A stretch of 64,000 nucleotides of DNA, taken from Sva-07 sp963716235. GTDB taxonomy: Bacteria > Actinomycetota > Acidimicrobiia > Acidimicrobiales > Ilumatobacteraceae. This document shows, one piece after another, positions 42,965-52,300 of the stretch. The stretch is taken from the NCBI GenBank assembly GCA_963716235.1, contig CAVQTE010000009.1:90910-154909 (forward strand), read 5' to 3'. The notes below the pieces were generated by a model. It was not told the DNA's origin. It ran no database searches and worked only from the letters and a program-made list of their open reading frames with translations. Made by a program: the position numbers and the translations under genes. The stretch's first letter is position 1. Every line of letters begins with the position of its first letter.

Positions 42965-45031
42965 ATGCCGACTGCCACAGTACGTCCAACGACACCCCGA
43001 GCGACGCTCCTGCGGATCGTCGTTGCCGTCGTCGCCGTTGCCGCGATCGGTGTCGCCGTCGACGGCCCACTGTCGTCGACGGTCGAAGCCGCCGGAGTCT
43101 CCAACTCGGACTGGCTCGGGGTGGTCAATGCATACCGGGCACAGTCGGGCCTGTCGCCGGTGACCGAGAACCCCGCCTGGTCCGGAGGCGCCCAGAGCCA
43201 CGCCTGCTGGATGCTCCTGAACGGCATCGCCCACGACGAAGCACCTGGAACTGCCGGCTACACGACCGCAGGCGACGAGGCGGGCAACAGCGGCAACGTT
43301 GCCGTGTCGAGCAATGCGAACGCGTCAGCTCGAAGCCACATCGATCTCTGGATGTCCGGACCGTTTCACGCCATCGGCATCCTGCGCTCCTCGCTGACAC
43401 AGACCGGATTCGGTCTGTGTCAGAGTCCGCCGAACCCGACGGCGACGCCGTGGAAGTCCGCGGGCACGCTCGATGTCGTCCGCGGGAACAACTGGGGCGC
43501 GCCGAAGCCGGCGGCACCAGTGGTGTTCCCCGGCAACGGTTCGACCACGAGCCTCACCCGCTTCGTGGCCGAATCGCCCGACCCGCGAACGTTCTGCAAC
43601 TGGGGAGGCCAGTCCGTCGGGCTGCCGCTCATTGCGCTCATGCCCTCAGCGGTCAGCGCCGCGAACGCCACGCTCAGCGGTCCGAACGGGCCGATCCCGA
43701 CCTGCGTGCTCCACAAGGGAAACACCAGCGGAACCGCCAGTGCCATCCTCGACGGTGACAACGCGGTGCTGGTCATTCCCTCGAGCCCCCTCGTTGCCGG
43801 GGCGTACAGCGTGACCGTTGGTTCGAACGGCGGCAACGCGGCCTGGTCGTTCAGCGTCGATCCGAACGCAGAGCTCGGCGCCGGCTCGGCGCCACCCGCC
43901 CCACCGGCCCCACTCGCGACCACTGCCGGACTCACCACGGGTCACCCGTTCCAGCCCATCACACCCTTCCGCTTTGCCGACTCCCGGCTCCCACGGGTCA
44001 TCTATCGGCTCGCGGCGAATCAACTCGTGCGGGTGCCCATCGCAGGTCAGTCCGGGCTCCCCGCAGACATGACGTCGGTCAGTGCGAACTTCACCGCTGC
44101 GGGTGCATTGACCGGCGGGTACCTGACCGCCTCCAACTGCGCCGAAGCCAACCCCTCGTTCTCGACGCTCAACTTCGAGGCCTTCGCCGGCGTCCCGAAC
44201 CAGGCGATCATCCCGCTCGACGGCGGTGCGCTCTGCCTGTTCGCGAGTGTCGAGACCGATGTGATCATCGACATCAACGGGTACGTCTCACCGGGGGCGA
44301 CTCAATGGTTCAATCCGGTGATCCCACAGCGTCTCCTGGACACGCGGTTCAGTCAGCCCTTGCGGGCGGGCCAGGTGCTCCGGGTCGACGTCGAGGGCAA
44401 CGGGAGCCCGGCTCCCGACGCTGCCGTCGCAGTCGCCGTCAATCTCACCGGTGTCCTACCTGATCAGAACGGCTGGGTGCGGGCCTTCCCCTGTGATGTC
44501 GCCGAGCCTGAAGTCTCCTCGATGAACCCCCAGGTCGGTCTCGCCAAGGCGAACTCGGCGATCGTTCCGACGGCTGCCGACGGAACGATCTGCCTGACGA
44601 GTGACATCACCACCGATGTCATCATCGACATCACCGGCTGGTTCGGGCCCCAGGGCGGCTTGGACTTCGTCCCGCTGACCCCGCTCCGACTGACCGACAC
44701 TCGACAGGCGCACCCGGCTCTCAACGGCGGATCGGGCCCCAGGATGGTCCAGCCCGGCGAGGTCTTCAGCGTGCAGGTCGCCGGCAGCCGTGGAATCACT
44801 GCGGATGCCAAGGCGGCAACGTTGAACCTCGTCGCCGCCGGCGGACCCGCCCCCGGGTTCCTCACGGTGGTTCCATGTGGGGGCGGCTCCGAGGTGTCGA
44901 ACCTGAACTACCCCGGGATGGGCGCAGTGGCCAACGGCGCCACCGTCATGCTCGATGGACAGGGATCGGTGTGCGTCACGACCAGCGCGCCGACCTACCT
45001 GATCATCGACATCACCGGCATCTGGAAGTAG
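42965..45031 (+). CDS. Secreted CAP-domain protein with three beta-rich repeats
   Basis: A 688-residue exported protein. Signal segment LLRIVVAVVAVAAIGVAV; a CAP/SCP domain at about 45-170 (NAYRAQSGLSPVTENPAW, QSHACWMLLNGIAHDE, FHAIGILRSS); a beta domain at about 170-300; a Pro/Ala linker (APPAPPAPLA). Then come three repeats of about 110 residues, each opening with a FRFADSR/RLLDTR/LRLTDTR motif and closing with DVIIDINGY/DVIIDITGW/LIIDITGIW. Such repeats recur in secreted proteins of Acidimicrobiia. Probably a cell-surface or adhesion role (inference). ATG 42965 has GAGAAG upstream. Confidence 0.82.
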   Translation: MPTATVRPTTPRATLLRIVVAVVAVAAIGVAVDGPLSSTVEAAGVSNSDWLGVVNAYRAQSGLSPVTENPAWSGGAQSHACWMLLNGIAHDEAPGTAGYTTAGDEAGNSGNVAVSSNANASARSHIDLWMSGPFHAIGILRSSLTQTGFGLCQSPPNPTATPWKSAGTLDVVRGNNWGAPKPAAPVVFPGNGSTTSLTRFVAESPDPRTFCNWGGQSVGLPLIALMPSAVSAANATLSGPNGPIPTCVLHKGNTSGTASAILDGDNAVLVIPSSPLVAGAYSVTVGSNGGNAAWSFSVDPNAELGAGSAPPAPPAPLATTAGLTTGHPFQPITPFRFADSRLPRVIYRLAANQLVRVPIAGQSGLPADMTSVSANFTAAGALTGGYLTASNCAEANPSFSTLNFEAFAGVPNQAIIPLDGGALCLFASVETDVIIDINGYVSPGATQWFNPVIPQRLLDTRFSQPLRAGQVLRVDVEGNGSPAPDAAVAVAVNLTGVLPDQNGWVRAFPCDVAEPEVSSMNPQVGLAKANSAIVPTAADGTICLTSDITTDVIIDITGWFGPQGGLDFVPLTPLRLTDTRQAHPALNGGSGPRMVQPGEVFSVQVAGSRGITADAKAATLNLVAAGGPAPGFLTVVPCGGGSEVSNLNYPGMGAVANGATVMLDGQGSVCVTTSAPTYLIIDITGIWK

Positions 45032-45034
45032 CAC

Positions 45035-46552
45035 TCAGCGTCGGACGGAGTGATCGCCCACGACCGCTCGGTACCGCACCGTGTGGACGCTGTCACCGGA
45101 CAGGATCGCACCGCGGCCCAGCGTGCGACCTGCCTGCCAGTTCGACAGTCCGAGTTCCGGCGCATTCAGTGCGTACTGCCCGTCGACCCAGCGGGTGAAT
45201 CCGTTGCCGACGAACGGTGCGTCGACTGCTGCATAGAACCGATCGTGTTCCGCAGGATCATCGCTGATCAGTGATGCGACGAAGTGCGGGCTGTACCGGT
45301 TGCACAACTCGGCAGCCTCCTCGATCGAATCGACGACCACGAGCGTGACCTCCGGCGACTGCTCCCACTCCCATTCGACGGCCAGACCATCGACGTCGAG
45401 CAGGCTTGCGGCATACTCGTCGCGAGCACCGTCGGCGCGCTGGATGGTGACGCGCCGGTCGAACCGACCGTCGTCGATGACGCTGCCGCTTCCTGCGACG
45501 ACGTGGAGACGTGCCGACACGCCTCGCTCGCCGGCAGCCGCATCGAGCCCCGCCAGGAACGCCGGCACCAGGCTCGCCGCTCGCGAACGCACGATGGCAC
45601 AGACGTTGAGGGTGTTGCAGACCTTGCGGTCGAGCGATGTCGTCACCACCGACCGCAGTACCTCAGGGTTCGCGTTCGCGCTCGCCACCATCCAGGCGCC
45701 ACCACTGCCGTGCAGGCTCACCGGTGTTCCCGACTGGGATGCGACAGCGCCGAGCTCGGCCACGACGGGGCCCGAACCTCTCGCCACGGCAAGGGCCAGG
45801 CGCGCATCCGTGAACAGCGCATGTCCAGCCGCGTGCGTCGGCGAATCGATCAAGCGAACCACGCCCACCGGCAGCCCCGCTGCGCGCAGCGACGGCTCCA
45901 AGGCGTGCTCGACGATCGACCGCGCAGTACGGAGTGCGTCGGATCCGATGCGGAACACGACGGCGTTGCCGGTGCGAACGACGCCGCAGGCATCGGCGAA
46001 GACGTTGGGCCGGCCCTCGAAGACGAACCCGACGACACCGAGCGGAGCGCGATTGGCCTCCACCGACCACTGGTCGTGTTCGACGCGTTGAATCGTCGCC
46101 TCGCGCCGATTCGGCGAATCGCGCCAGGCGAGCAGTCCAGCGACCATGTCCGCGCGCATCTTGTCGTCCAGCCTCAACCGGGCCGTCGATCGCCCGACAC
46201 TGGCGGCGCGCTCCACATCGGCCGCGTTCGCAGCGGCGATGCGCGCAAACGCCACGTCGTCGGCCAGCGCGGTGGCGAAGCGGTCGAAGAAGGCCGAGAT
46301 CGCCTCGTCGCTGCACTCGCCGAGCTCGGCGAAGCCGTTCACCGCGCCCGTGACCGCGTCGTCGACCAACGCGTGGATCTCTGCGGGGATGTGGAGGAGC
46401 GCGCCGGTTGCCTGCACGATGACGAGCCGGTCGCCCGGTGCGAACCGTGCGGCCAGCTCGGCACCGACACGCACCACACGATCACCGCCGAACGGAATCT
46501 CCTGCCCGGCGAACAGCCGGTTCAGTGGTGCGATCTCTGGTCCCGCCGTCAT
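45035..46552 (-). CDS. proA: Glutamate-5-semialdehyde dehydrogenase (ProA)-like with N-terminal extension
   Basis: Aldehyde-dehydrogenase fold of the ProA type: reduces gamma-glutamyl phosphate to glutamate semialdehyde in proline synthesis. It is 505 aa against about 420 usually. The core has RAPLGVVGFVFEGRPNVFAD, LHGSGGAWMV, the catalytic Cys in TSLDRKVCNTLNVCAIV, SPEVTLVVVDSIEEA and FVGNGFTRWVDGQYALNAPE. The first 85 residues (from MTAGPEIAPLNRLFAGQ, including LVIVQATGALLHIPAE) are extra and unassigned. No proB is adjacent, so a different acyl-phosphate substrate remains possible. Start is ATG 46552. Confidence 0.8.
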   Translation of the reverse strand: MTAGPEIAPLNRLFAGQEIPFGGDRVVRVGAELAARFAPGDRLVIVQATGALLHIPAEIHALVDDAVTGAVNGFAELGECSDEAISAFFDRFATALADDVAFARIAAANAADVERAASVGRSTARLRLDDKMRADMVAGLLAWRDSPNRREATIQRVEHDQWSVEANRAPLGVVGFVFEGRPNVFADACGVVRTGNAVVFRIGSDALRTARSIVEHALEPSLRAAGLPVGVVRLIDSPTHAAGHALFTDARLALAVARGSGPVVAELGAVASQSGTPVSLHGSGGAWMVASANANPEVLRSVVTTSLDRKVCNTLNVCAIVRSRAASLVPAFLAGLDAAAGERGVSARLHVVAGSGSVIDDGRFDRRVTIQRADGARDEYAASLLDVDGLAVEWEWEQSPEVTLVVVDSIEEAAELCNRYSPHFVASLISDDPAEHDRFYAAVDAPFVGNGFTRWVDGQYALNAPELGLSNWQAGRTLGRGAILSGDSVHTVRYRAVVGDHSVRR

Positions 46553-46558
46553 CGCAAT

Positions 46559-46565
46559 TAGCGTA
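46559..46565. promoter_or_regulatory. Bidirectional -10 element TAGCGTA
   Basis: TAGCGT on the plus strand (46559-46564) ends 6 bases before GTG 46571. Its partner TACGCT on the minus strand (46560-46565) ends 7 bases before the proA ATG 46552. The two hexamers share five bases, so one symmetric sequence can serve both divergent genes. Confidence 0.55.
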
Positions 46566-46570
46566 GGCCC

Positions 46571-47254
46571 GTGTCCTCGTCTCCCTCGTCTCCCCTGTAC
46601 TTCCGTCAGCTCCTCTCCGGCCGCGACTTCGCGGTCGGTGATCCGCTCGCGTCCCAGATGGTGAACTTCGTCTACGCGGTGGGTGACCGGCGCAGCGGCG
46701 AGTGTGTGCTGGTCGATCCGGCCTACGCCGTGCGTGAACTCGTCGACCTCGTCGGCGCCGACGGCATGACGGTGACGGGCGCGCTCGCGACGCATTATCA
46801 CCCCGATCACATCGGTGGTTCCATGATGGGCCATTCGATCGAGGGCATCTGCGAACTGCTCGACCACATCGACTGCCCCATTCACGTCCAGTGCGAGGAG
46901 ATCGAGTGGATCACCAAGTCCACCTCGGTGACCGCCGACCATCTCGTCGGCCATGAGTCCGGCGACATCGTCAGAGTCGGCGACGTCGAGATCAGTCTCG
47001 TCCACACACCGGGACACACGCCGGGGAGTCAGTGCTTCTTCGTCGACGACCGCCTGATCGCCGGCGACACGCTGTTCCTCGAAGGATGCGGGCGAACCGA
47101 CCTGCCGGGATCAGACCCGACGAAGATGGCCCAGAGTCTTCGACGTCTGGCCGAGGTCCCCGACAGCACGATCCTGTTCCCCGGCCACCGCTACTCGATC
47201 GCGAGCAGCGCCACCATGGACATCGTCAAGGAGACGAACTTCGTCTTCCAGTGA
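46571..47254 (+). CDS. MBL-fold hydrolase, persulfide dioxygenase/glyoxalase II-like
   Basis: Metallo-beta-lactamase-fold protein of 227 aa. Metal ligands: ATHYHPDHIGG (HxHxDH), LVHTPGHTPGSQCFF, RLIAGDTLFLEGCGRTDLPG and ILFPGHRYS. The GCGRTDLPGSD stretch resembles ETHE1-type persulfide dioxygenases, while the overall plan also fits hydroxyacylglutathione hydrolases. Start is GTG 46571. It ends where the 16-bp tandem repeat at 47253 begins. Confidence 0.85.
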   Translation: MSSSPSSPLYFRQLLSGRDFAVGDPLASQMVNFVYAVGDRRSGECVLVDPAYAVRELVDLVGADGMTVTGALATHYHPDHIGGSMMGHSIEGICELLDHIDCPIHVQCEEIEWITKSTSVTADHLVGHESGDIVRVGDVEISLVHTPGHTPGSQCFFVDDRLIAGDTLFLEGCGRTDLPGSDPTKMAQSLRRLAEVPDSTILFPGHRYSIASSATMDIVKETNFVFQ

Positions 47255-47284
47255 GTCAGCAGTCGGCTGAGTCAGCAGTCGGCT
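47253..47284. repeat. Perfect tandem 16-bp repeat at a convergent gene junction
   Basis: GAGTCAGCAGTCGGCT occurs twice back to back (47253-47268, 47269-47284). It overlaps the last stop base of the MBL gene and contains the stop of the LysM gene (47272-47274). The unit is not a multiple of three. Confidence 0.95.
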
Positions 47285-47901
47285 TTGGCGGGAATCACGA
47301 TCACGAGGCCGGGGTAGAACGACGAGTAGTTCGGCGTGCTGGCGTTGGCCGCTCGCAGTGCCTCGACGGTGACATCGAAGTTCGACGCCACCTTGCCTTC
47401 GAAATCGCCTTCGGCGATGGTGTACTCGCCCGGGTCGCAGTTGTCGCCGGCATCGGGGATTGTTCCGGCTGGGGCGGTCGTCCCGGCGTCAGACGTCACG
47501 GTCGCATCTTCGGTCTCCGCTGCTCCGGGCGCCGTGCCGCCGGGCGGGATCTTGATGGTGTCGCCCGGGTAGGCGAACTCGTTCGGGCCCCACTCGTTGT
47601 AGGCGATCAGGTCGGCGACGGGCACGTTGAACATCTTCGCCACGCCGATCGGTGTGTCGTTGGGCTGGACCACGTACTCCTGTTCCGTGGCGACGACGTC
47701 GCCGGCGGCAGGAGCAACGGTGTCGGCGACCGGGATCGTGGTGGCCGGCGGTCGCACCACGAAGGCGGTCGACGCGGCGCTCAGGTCGATCGTCGACTGT
47801 GTTGCGGCATTGTCCGCTGCGCCACACGAGGCGAGCAGGAACGCTCCGGCGATGACCGGAACGACGACAGCGCCGAGGCGGCGCGGATGTGACGACTGCA
47901 T
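47272..47901 (-). CDS. Lipoprotein with two LysM domains
   Basis: Secreted lipoprotein of 209 aa. The signal peptide ends in FLLASCGAA (lipobox with Cys23). A Thr/Ala/Val-rich spacer follows, then LysM 1 (QEYVVQPNDTPIGVAKMFNV to YPGDTIKIPPG), a second linker, and LysM 2 (GEYTIAEGDFEGKVASNFDV to YPGLVIVIP). It probably binds peptidoglycan from the membrane side. It ends Lys-Ala-Asp-Cys inside the tandem repeat. TACGAT precedes ATG 47901 by 7 bases. Confidence 0.88.
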   Translation of the reverse strand: MQSSHPRRLGAVVVPVIAGAFLLASCGAADNAATQSTIDLSAASTAFVVRPPATTIPVADTVAPAAGDVVATEQEYVVQPNDTPIGVAKMFNVPVADLIAYNEWGPNEFAYPGDTIKIPPGGTAPGAAETEDATVTSDAGTTAPAGTIPDAGDNCDPGEYTIAEGDFEGKVASNFDVTVEALRAANASTPNYSSFYPGLVIVIPAKADC

Positions 47902-47908
47902 GACGAGG

Positions 47909-47914
47909 ATCGTA
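47909..47914 (-). promoter_or_regulatory. -10 hexamer TACGAT of the LysM lipoprotein gene
   Basis: TACGAT on the minus strand, 7 bases before ATG 47901. Confidence 0.45.
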
Positions 47915-47943
47915 GGCGCGTGCCGGGGTCGAGTGTGGTCAGC

Positions 47944-49395
47944 TCACACGAGCGGACGGTCGGTCGGCTTGATCGGCGCCGGCAGACTGGTCTCGCCCAT
48001 CAGGTAGGCGTCGACACCCGCGGCAGCAGCGCGGCCCTCCGCGATCGCCCACACGATCAGACTCTGCCCGCGGCCCATGTCGCCCGCGACGAAGAGGCCG
48101 TGCCGGTTCGTCATGTACCGCTCATCGCGGGCCACGTTGCCGCGTGCGTCGTAGTCGACATCGAGTGACTCGAGCCACGATCCCTTCTCGGGCCCCACGA
48201 ACCCGAGCGCCAAGAACACGAAGTCGGCGGCGATCTCGTGTCCCGTGCCCTCGACTTCGACGAATGCGCCATCGATGAGTTCGACTTCGTGGAGACGAAG
48301 CGCCCTGACGCGACCGCTGCCGTCATCGAGGAACTGATCGGTACTGACGCTGTACACACGCTCGCCGCCCTCCTCGTGCGCCGAGGTCACCTTGTAGGTC
48401 ATGGCGAACTGCGGCCACGGATTGTTGCCGGAGCGATGCTCGGGCGGCTTGGGGAGGATCTCCAGTTGAGTGACCGATGCGGCCCCCTGGCGGTGCGCGG
48501 TTCCGAGGCAATCGGCTCCGGTGTCACCGCCCCCGATGATCACGACGTGCTTGCCGTGGACGTCGATCGGCGACTGCTCGATGTCGCCGAGCTGCACTCG
48601 ATTGGCGAACGGCAGGTACTCCATTGCCTGATGGATACCGGCGAGTTCGCGTCCCGGAACCGCAAGGTCACGCGCCGAGGTCGCCCCGCAGGCGAGTACG
48701 ACTGCGTCGTGTGACGCCCGCAACACCTCGATGTCGACGTTCTCGCCGACGACGGCATTGGTGCGGAACTCGGTGCCCTCGGCCTCCATCTGCTCGATGC
48801 GGCGGTCGATGTGGCGCTTCTCCATCTTGAACTCGGGGATGCCATAGCGCAGCAAGCCGCCGATCCTGTCGGCGCGTTCGAGCACGACCACATCGTGGCC
48901 GGCGCGCGTGAGTTGCTGCGCCGCGGCGAGCCCGGCCGGGCCCGAGCCGATCACGGCGACGCGCTTGCCTGTTCGCACCGCCGAGGTGTGCGGCGTGACC
49001 CAGCCTTCGTCCCACGCCCGGTCGATGATCTCGACTTCGACCTGCTTGATGGCGACAGGGTTCTGATTGATGCCGAGCACACACGCCGATTCGCACGGCG
49101 CCGGACACAGTCGGCCCGTGAACTCGGGGAAGTTGTTGGTGGCGTGGAGGCGCTCGATGGCATCGTGCCAGTGGTCGCGGTAGACGAGATCGTTCCAGTC
49201 CGGGATCAGGTTGCCGAGAGGACAGCCGTTGTTGCAGAACGGGATCCCGCAGTCCATGCACCGACCCGCCTGGTGCTTCAGGGCATCCGCATCGAACTCT
49301 TCGTACACCTCCTTCCAGTCGCGCAGCCGCACCGGGACGGGGCGCCTCTGCGGCGTCTCCCGATCCCACTTCAAGAACCCGGTCGGTTCACCCAC
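47944..49395 (-). CDS. gltD: Glutamate synthase small (beta) subunit
   Basis: NADPH-oxidising subunit of glutamate synthase, 483 aa. The N-terminal ferredoxin-like region has the two Fe-S Cys clusters CMDCGIPFCNNGCPLGNLIP and CPAPCESACVLGIN. FAD site: VAVIGSGPAGLAAAQQL. NADPH site: VVIIGGGDTGADCLGTA. Closing FAD motif: GLFVAGDMGRGQSLIVWAI. GTG 49395 overlaps the gltB stop by 8 bases, so the subunits are made from one message. Confidence 0.95.
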   Translation of the reverse strand: MGEPTGFLKWDRETPQRRPVPVRLRDWKEVYEEFDADALKHQAGRCMDCGIPFCNNGCPLGNLIPDWNDLVYRDHWHDAIERLHATNNFPEFTGRLCPAPCESACVLGINQNPVAIKQVEVEIIDRAWDEGWVTPHTSAVRTGKRVAVIGSGPAGLAAAQQLTRAGHDVVVLERADRIGGLLRYGIPEFKMEKRHIDRRIEQMEAEGTEFRTNAVVGENVDIEVLRASHDAVVLACGATSARDLAVPGRELAGIHQAMEYLPFANRVQLGDIEQSPIDVHGKHVVIIGGGDTGADCLGTAHRQGAASVTQLEILPKPPEHRSGNNPWPQFAMTYKVTSAHEEGGERVYSVSTDQFLDDGSGRVRALRLHEVELIDGAFVEVEGTGHEIAADFVFLALGFVGPEKGSWLESLDVDYDARGNVARDERYMTNRHGLFVAGDMGRGQSLIVWAIAEGRAAAAGVDAYLMGETSLPAPIKPTDRPLV

Positions 49396-52300
49396 GAGCA
49401 GCCTCCATGATCTTGTCCACCGTCTGTTCTTCGTCGAGGCCGGCCGCTCTCGAATCGGCAATCACGGTCAGCACCCGCTCGTAGTCCCTCGGCATCACCT
49501 TGCGGAACGAACCCGCGGCGACGTCCCACGACTGGAGGATGCTGTCGGCAACCGCCGATCCGGTGAGGTCCCGGTGTCGACCGATGAGCTCGACGAGGAA
49601 GTCGAGGTCGGTCCCGTCGAGATCATCGAGGTCGACCATGTCGTAGTTCACCTTGCTGGCGAACACCTCGGTCGGGTCGTAGACGTAAGCGATGCCGCCG
49701 GACATGCCGGCGCCGAAGTTGCGACCGGTCGGGCCGAGTACCACGACGCGGCCTCCGGTCATGTACTCGCAGCCGTGGTCGCCGACACCTTCGCTGACAG
49801 CGGTGGCGCCCGAGTTGCGCACACAGAACCGTTCGCCGACCTTGCCGCGCAGGAAGATCTCGCCGGCGGTGGCGCCATACGCGATCACGTTGCCGGCCAC
49901 GACCTGTTCCTCGGCGACGAAGGGCGAGAATGGGTGCGGGTGCACGATGATCCGTCCACCGGACAATCCCTTGCCCACGTAATCGTTGGCATCGCCGACG
50001 AGACGGATCTGGATTCCCGCCGGAACGAACGCACCGAGGCTCTGGCCGGCCGATCCGGTGAGGGTGATGTCGATCGTTCCATCCGCAAGACCCGCCCCCC
50101 GCCACTTCTTCGTCACCTCGTGGCCGAGCAGGGTGCCGACCGTGCGGTTGACGTTGCGTACCGGAAGATCGATCGACACGTGGCGGCCATCGTTGATGGC
50201 CGGTTGAGCCAGCGCGATGAACTGCTGGTCGAGCGCTTCGGCGAGACCGTGGTCCTGGCCGACGCTCTGGATCAGCGTCTGACCGTACGGGTTCTGGGGG
50301 ACCGCAAGAATCGGGCCGATGTCGAGTCCCGACGCCTTCCAGTGCGAAACGGCGTGACGCGTGTCGAGCAGTTCGACGTGGCCGATCATCTCGGCCATCG
50401 TGCGCATGCCCAGTTCGGCCATCAGCTCGCGGACTTCCGTGGCGATGTACTCGAAGAACGTCTCGACGAACTCGGGCTCACCGCTGAACCGCGCCCGCAA
50501 CTCGGGGTTCTGGGTGGCAATCCCGACCGGGCAGGTGTCGAGATGGCAGACCCGCATCATGATGCAGCCCGACACGACGAGCGGCGCCGTGGCGAAGCCG
50601 TACTCCTCCGCGCCGAGCAACGCCGCGATCACGACGTCGCGTCCGGTCTTCATCTGGCCGTCGGTCTGCACGACGATGCGGTCACGCAGACCGTTGAGGA
50701 GCAGCGTCTGTTGGGTCTCGGCAAGGCCGAGTTCCCAGGGGCCGCCAGCGTGCTTGAGCGACGTCAGTGGGCTGGCTCCGGTTCCGCCGTCATGGCCGGA
50801 GATCAGCACCACGTCCGCCTTTGCCTTCGACACCCCGGCGGCGACGGTTCCCACTCCGGTTTCCGCAACGAGCTTGACGTGAACGCGGGCCGCGGGGTTG
50901 GCGTTCTTCAAGTCGTGGATCAGCTGCTTGAGATCCTCGATCGAATAGATGTCGTGGTGCGGTGGCGGACTGATCAGGCCGACACCGGGCGTCGAGTGAC
51001 GCGTGGACGCGATCCACGGATACACCTTGTGGCCAGGGAGCTGGCCTCCCTCGCCGGGCTTGGCTCCCTGAGCCATCTTGATCTGGATGTCGTCGGCGTT
51101 CGTCAGGTACTCCGAGGTCACTCCGAAGCGGCCGGAGGCGACCTGCTTGATCGAGGACCGTCGCTCGGGGTCGTACAGGCGGTCGACGTCCTCACCACCC
51201 TCGCCGGTGTTCGACTTGGCGCCGAGGCGATTCATGGCGATGGCGAGAGTCTCGTGGGCCTCGGCCGAGATGGATCCGTAGCTCATCGCCCCGGTCGAGA
51301 AGCGCTTGATGATCTCGCCGATCGGTTCGACCTCGTCGATCGGGATCGGTTCGCGGTCACCGGCGAACTCGAACAGGCCGCGCAGCGTCATCAGCTTCTC
51401 GGACTGGTCATCGACCTTGGCGGTGTACTCCTTGAAGATGTCGTAGCGCTTCGCCCGGGTGGCATGCTGCAGCTTGAACACCGTCTCCGGGTTGAAGAGG
51501 TGGAGTTCGCCCTCGCGCCGCCATTGGTATTCGCCGCCGAGTTCGAGCTTCCGGTGGGCGCGCTCTTCAGGCCGCGACGGGTTGGCCATCGCGTGGCGAG
51601 CGCCGACCTCGGCGGCGATCTCGTCGAGGCCGATGCCGCCGAGCTGCGAGATGGTGCCGGTGAAGTACGCATCGACGATGGGGTGACCCAACCCGATCGC
51701 CTCGAAGATCTGGGCGCCGGTGTACGACGCGACGGTCGACACGCCCATCTTCGACATCACCTTGAGCACGCCCTTGCCGCAGGCTTTGATGTAGTTCTTG
51801 ACCGCCTTGTGCGCGTCCATCGCCCCGAGACCGTGCATGTCGTGCGCGATCAGGTCCTCGATCGACTCGAACGCGAGGTACGGGTTGATCGCACCGGCGC
51901 CGTACCCGATGAGCAGCGCCATGTGATGCACTTCGCGGGCGTCACCCGACTCGACGATCAGCCCGGCCATCGTGCGCTGCTTCGTACGCACCAGATGGTG
52001 GTGGACTGCAGCGGTGAGCAGGAGTGAGGGAATCGGGGCATCGACGCTGTCGGCATTGCGGTCCGACAGCACGATGATGCGAGCACCGTTCTCGATGGCC
52101 TCCGAGGCCTGCCGGCACACTGCGTCGAGCGCGGTGCGCAGGCCGTCGCCGCCGTCGGCGACGCGGTACAGACCCGAGAGCACCTTGGCCTGCAGGCCGG
52201 GGTGGCTGCCCTCGTCGTTGATGTGAATGATCTTGGCGAGCTCGTCGTTGTCGATGATCGGGAACGGGAGCGCCAGCTGACGGCAACTCTCCGGACCGGG

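Noticed and set aside
49211..52027. Open frame of 938 codons on the plus strand opposite gltB
   Set aside because: It mirrors the codon-position GC bias of gltB, has no recognisable motif and no promoter. The same applies to the 825-codon frame opposite alaS (2727-5204).
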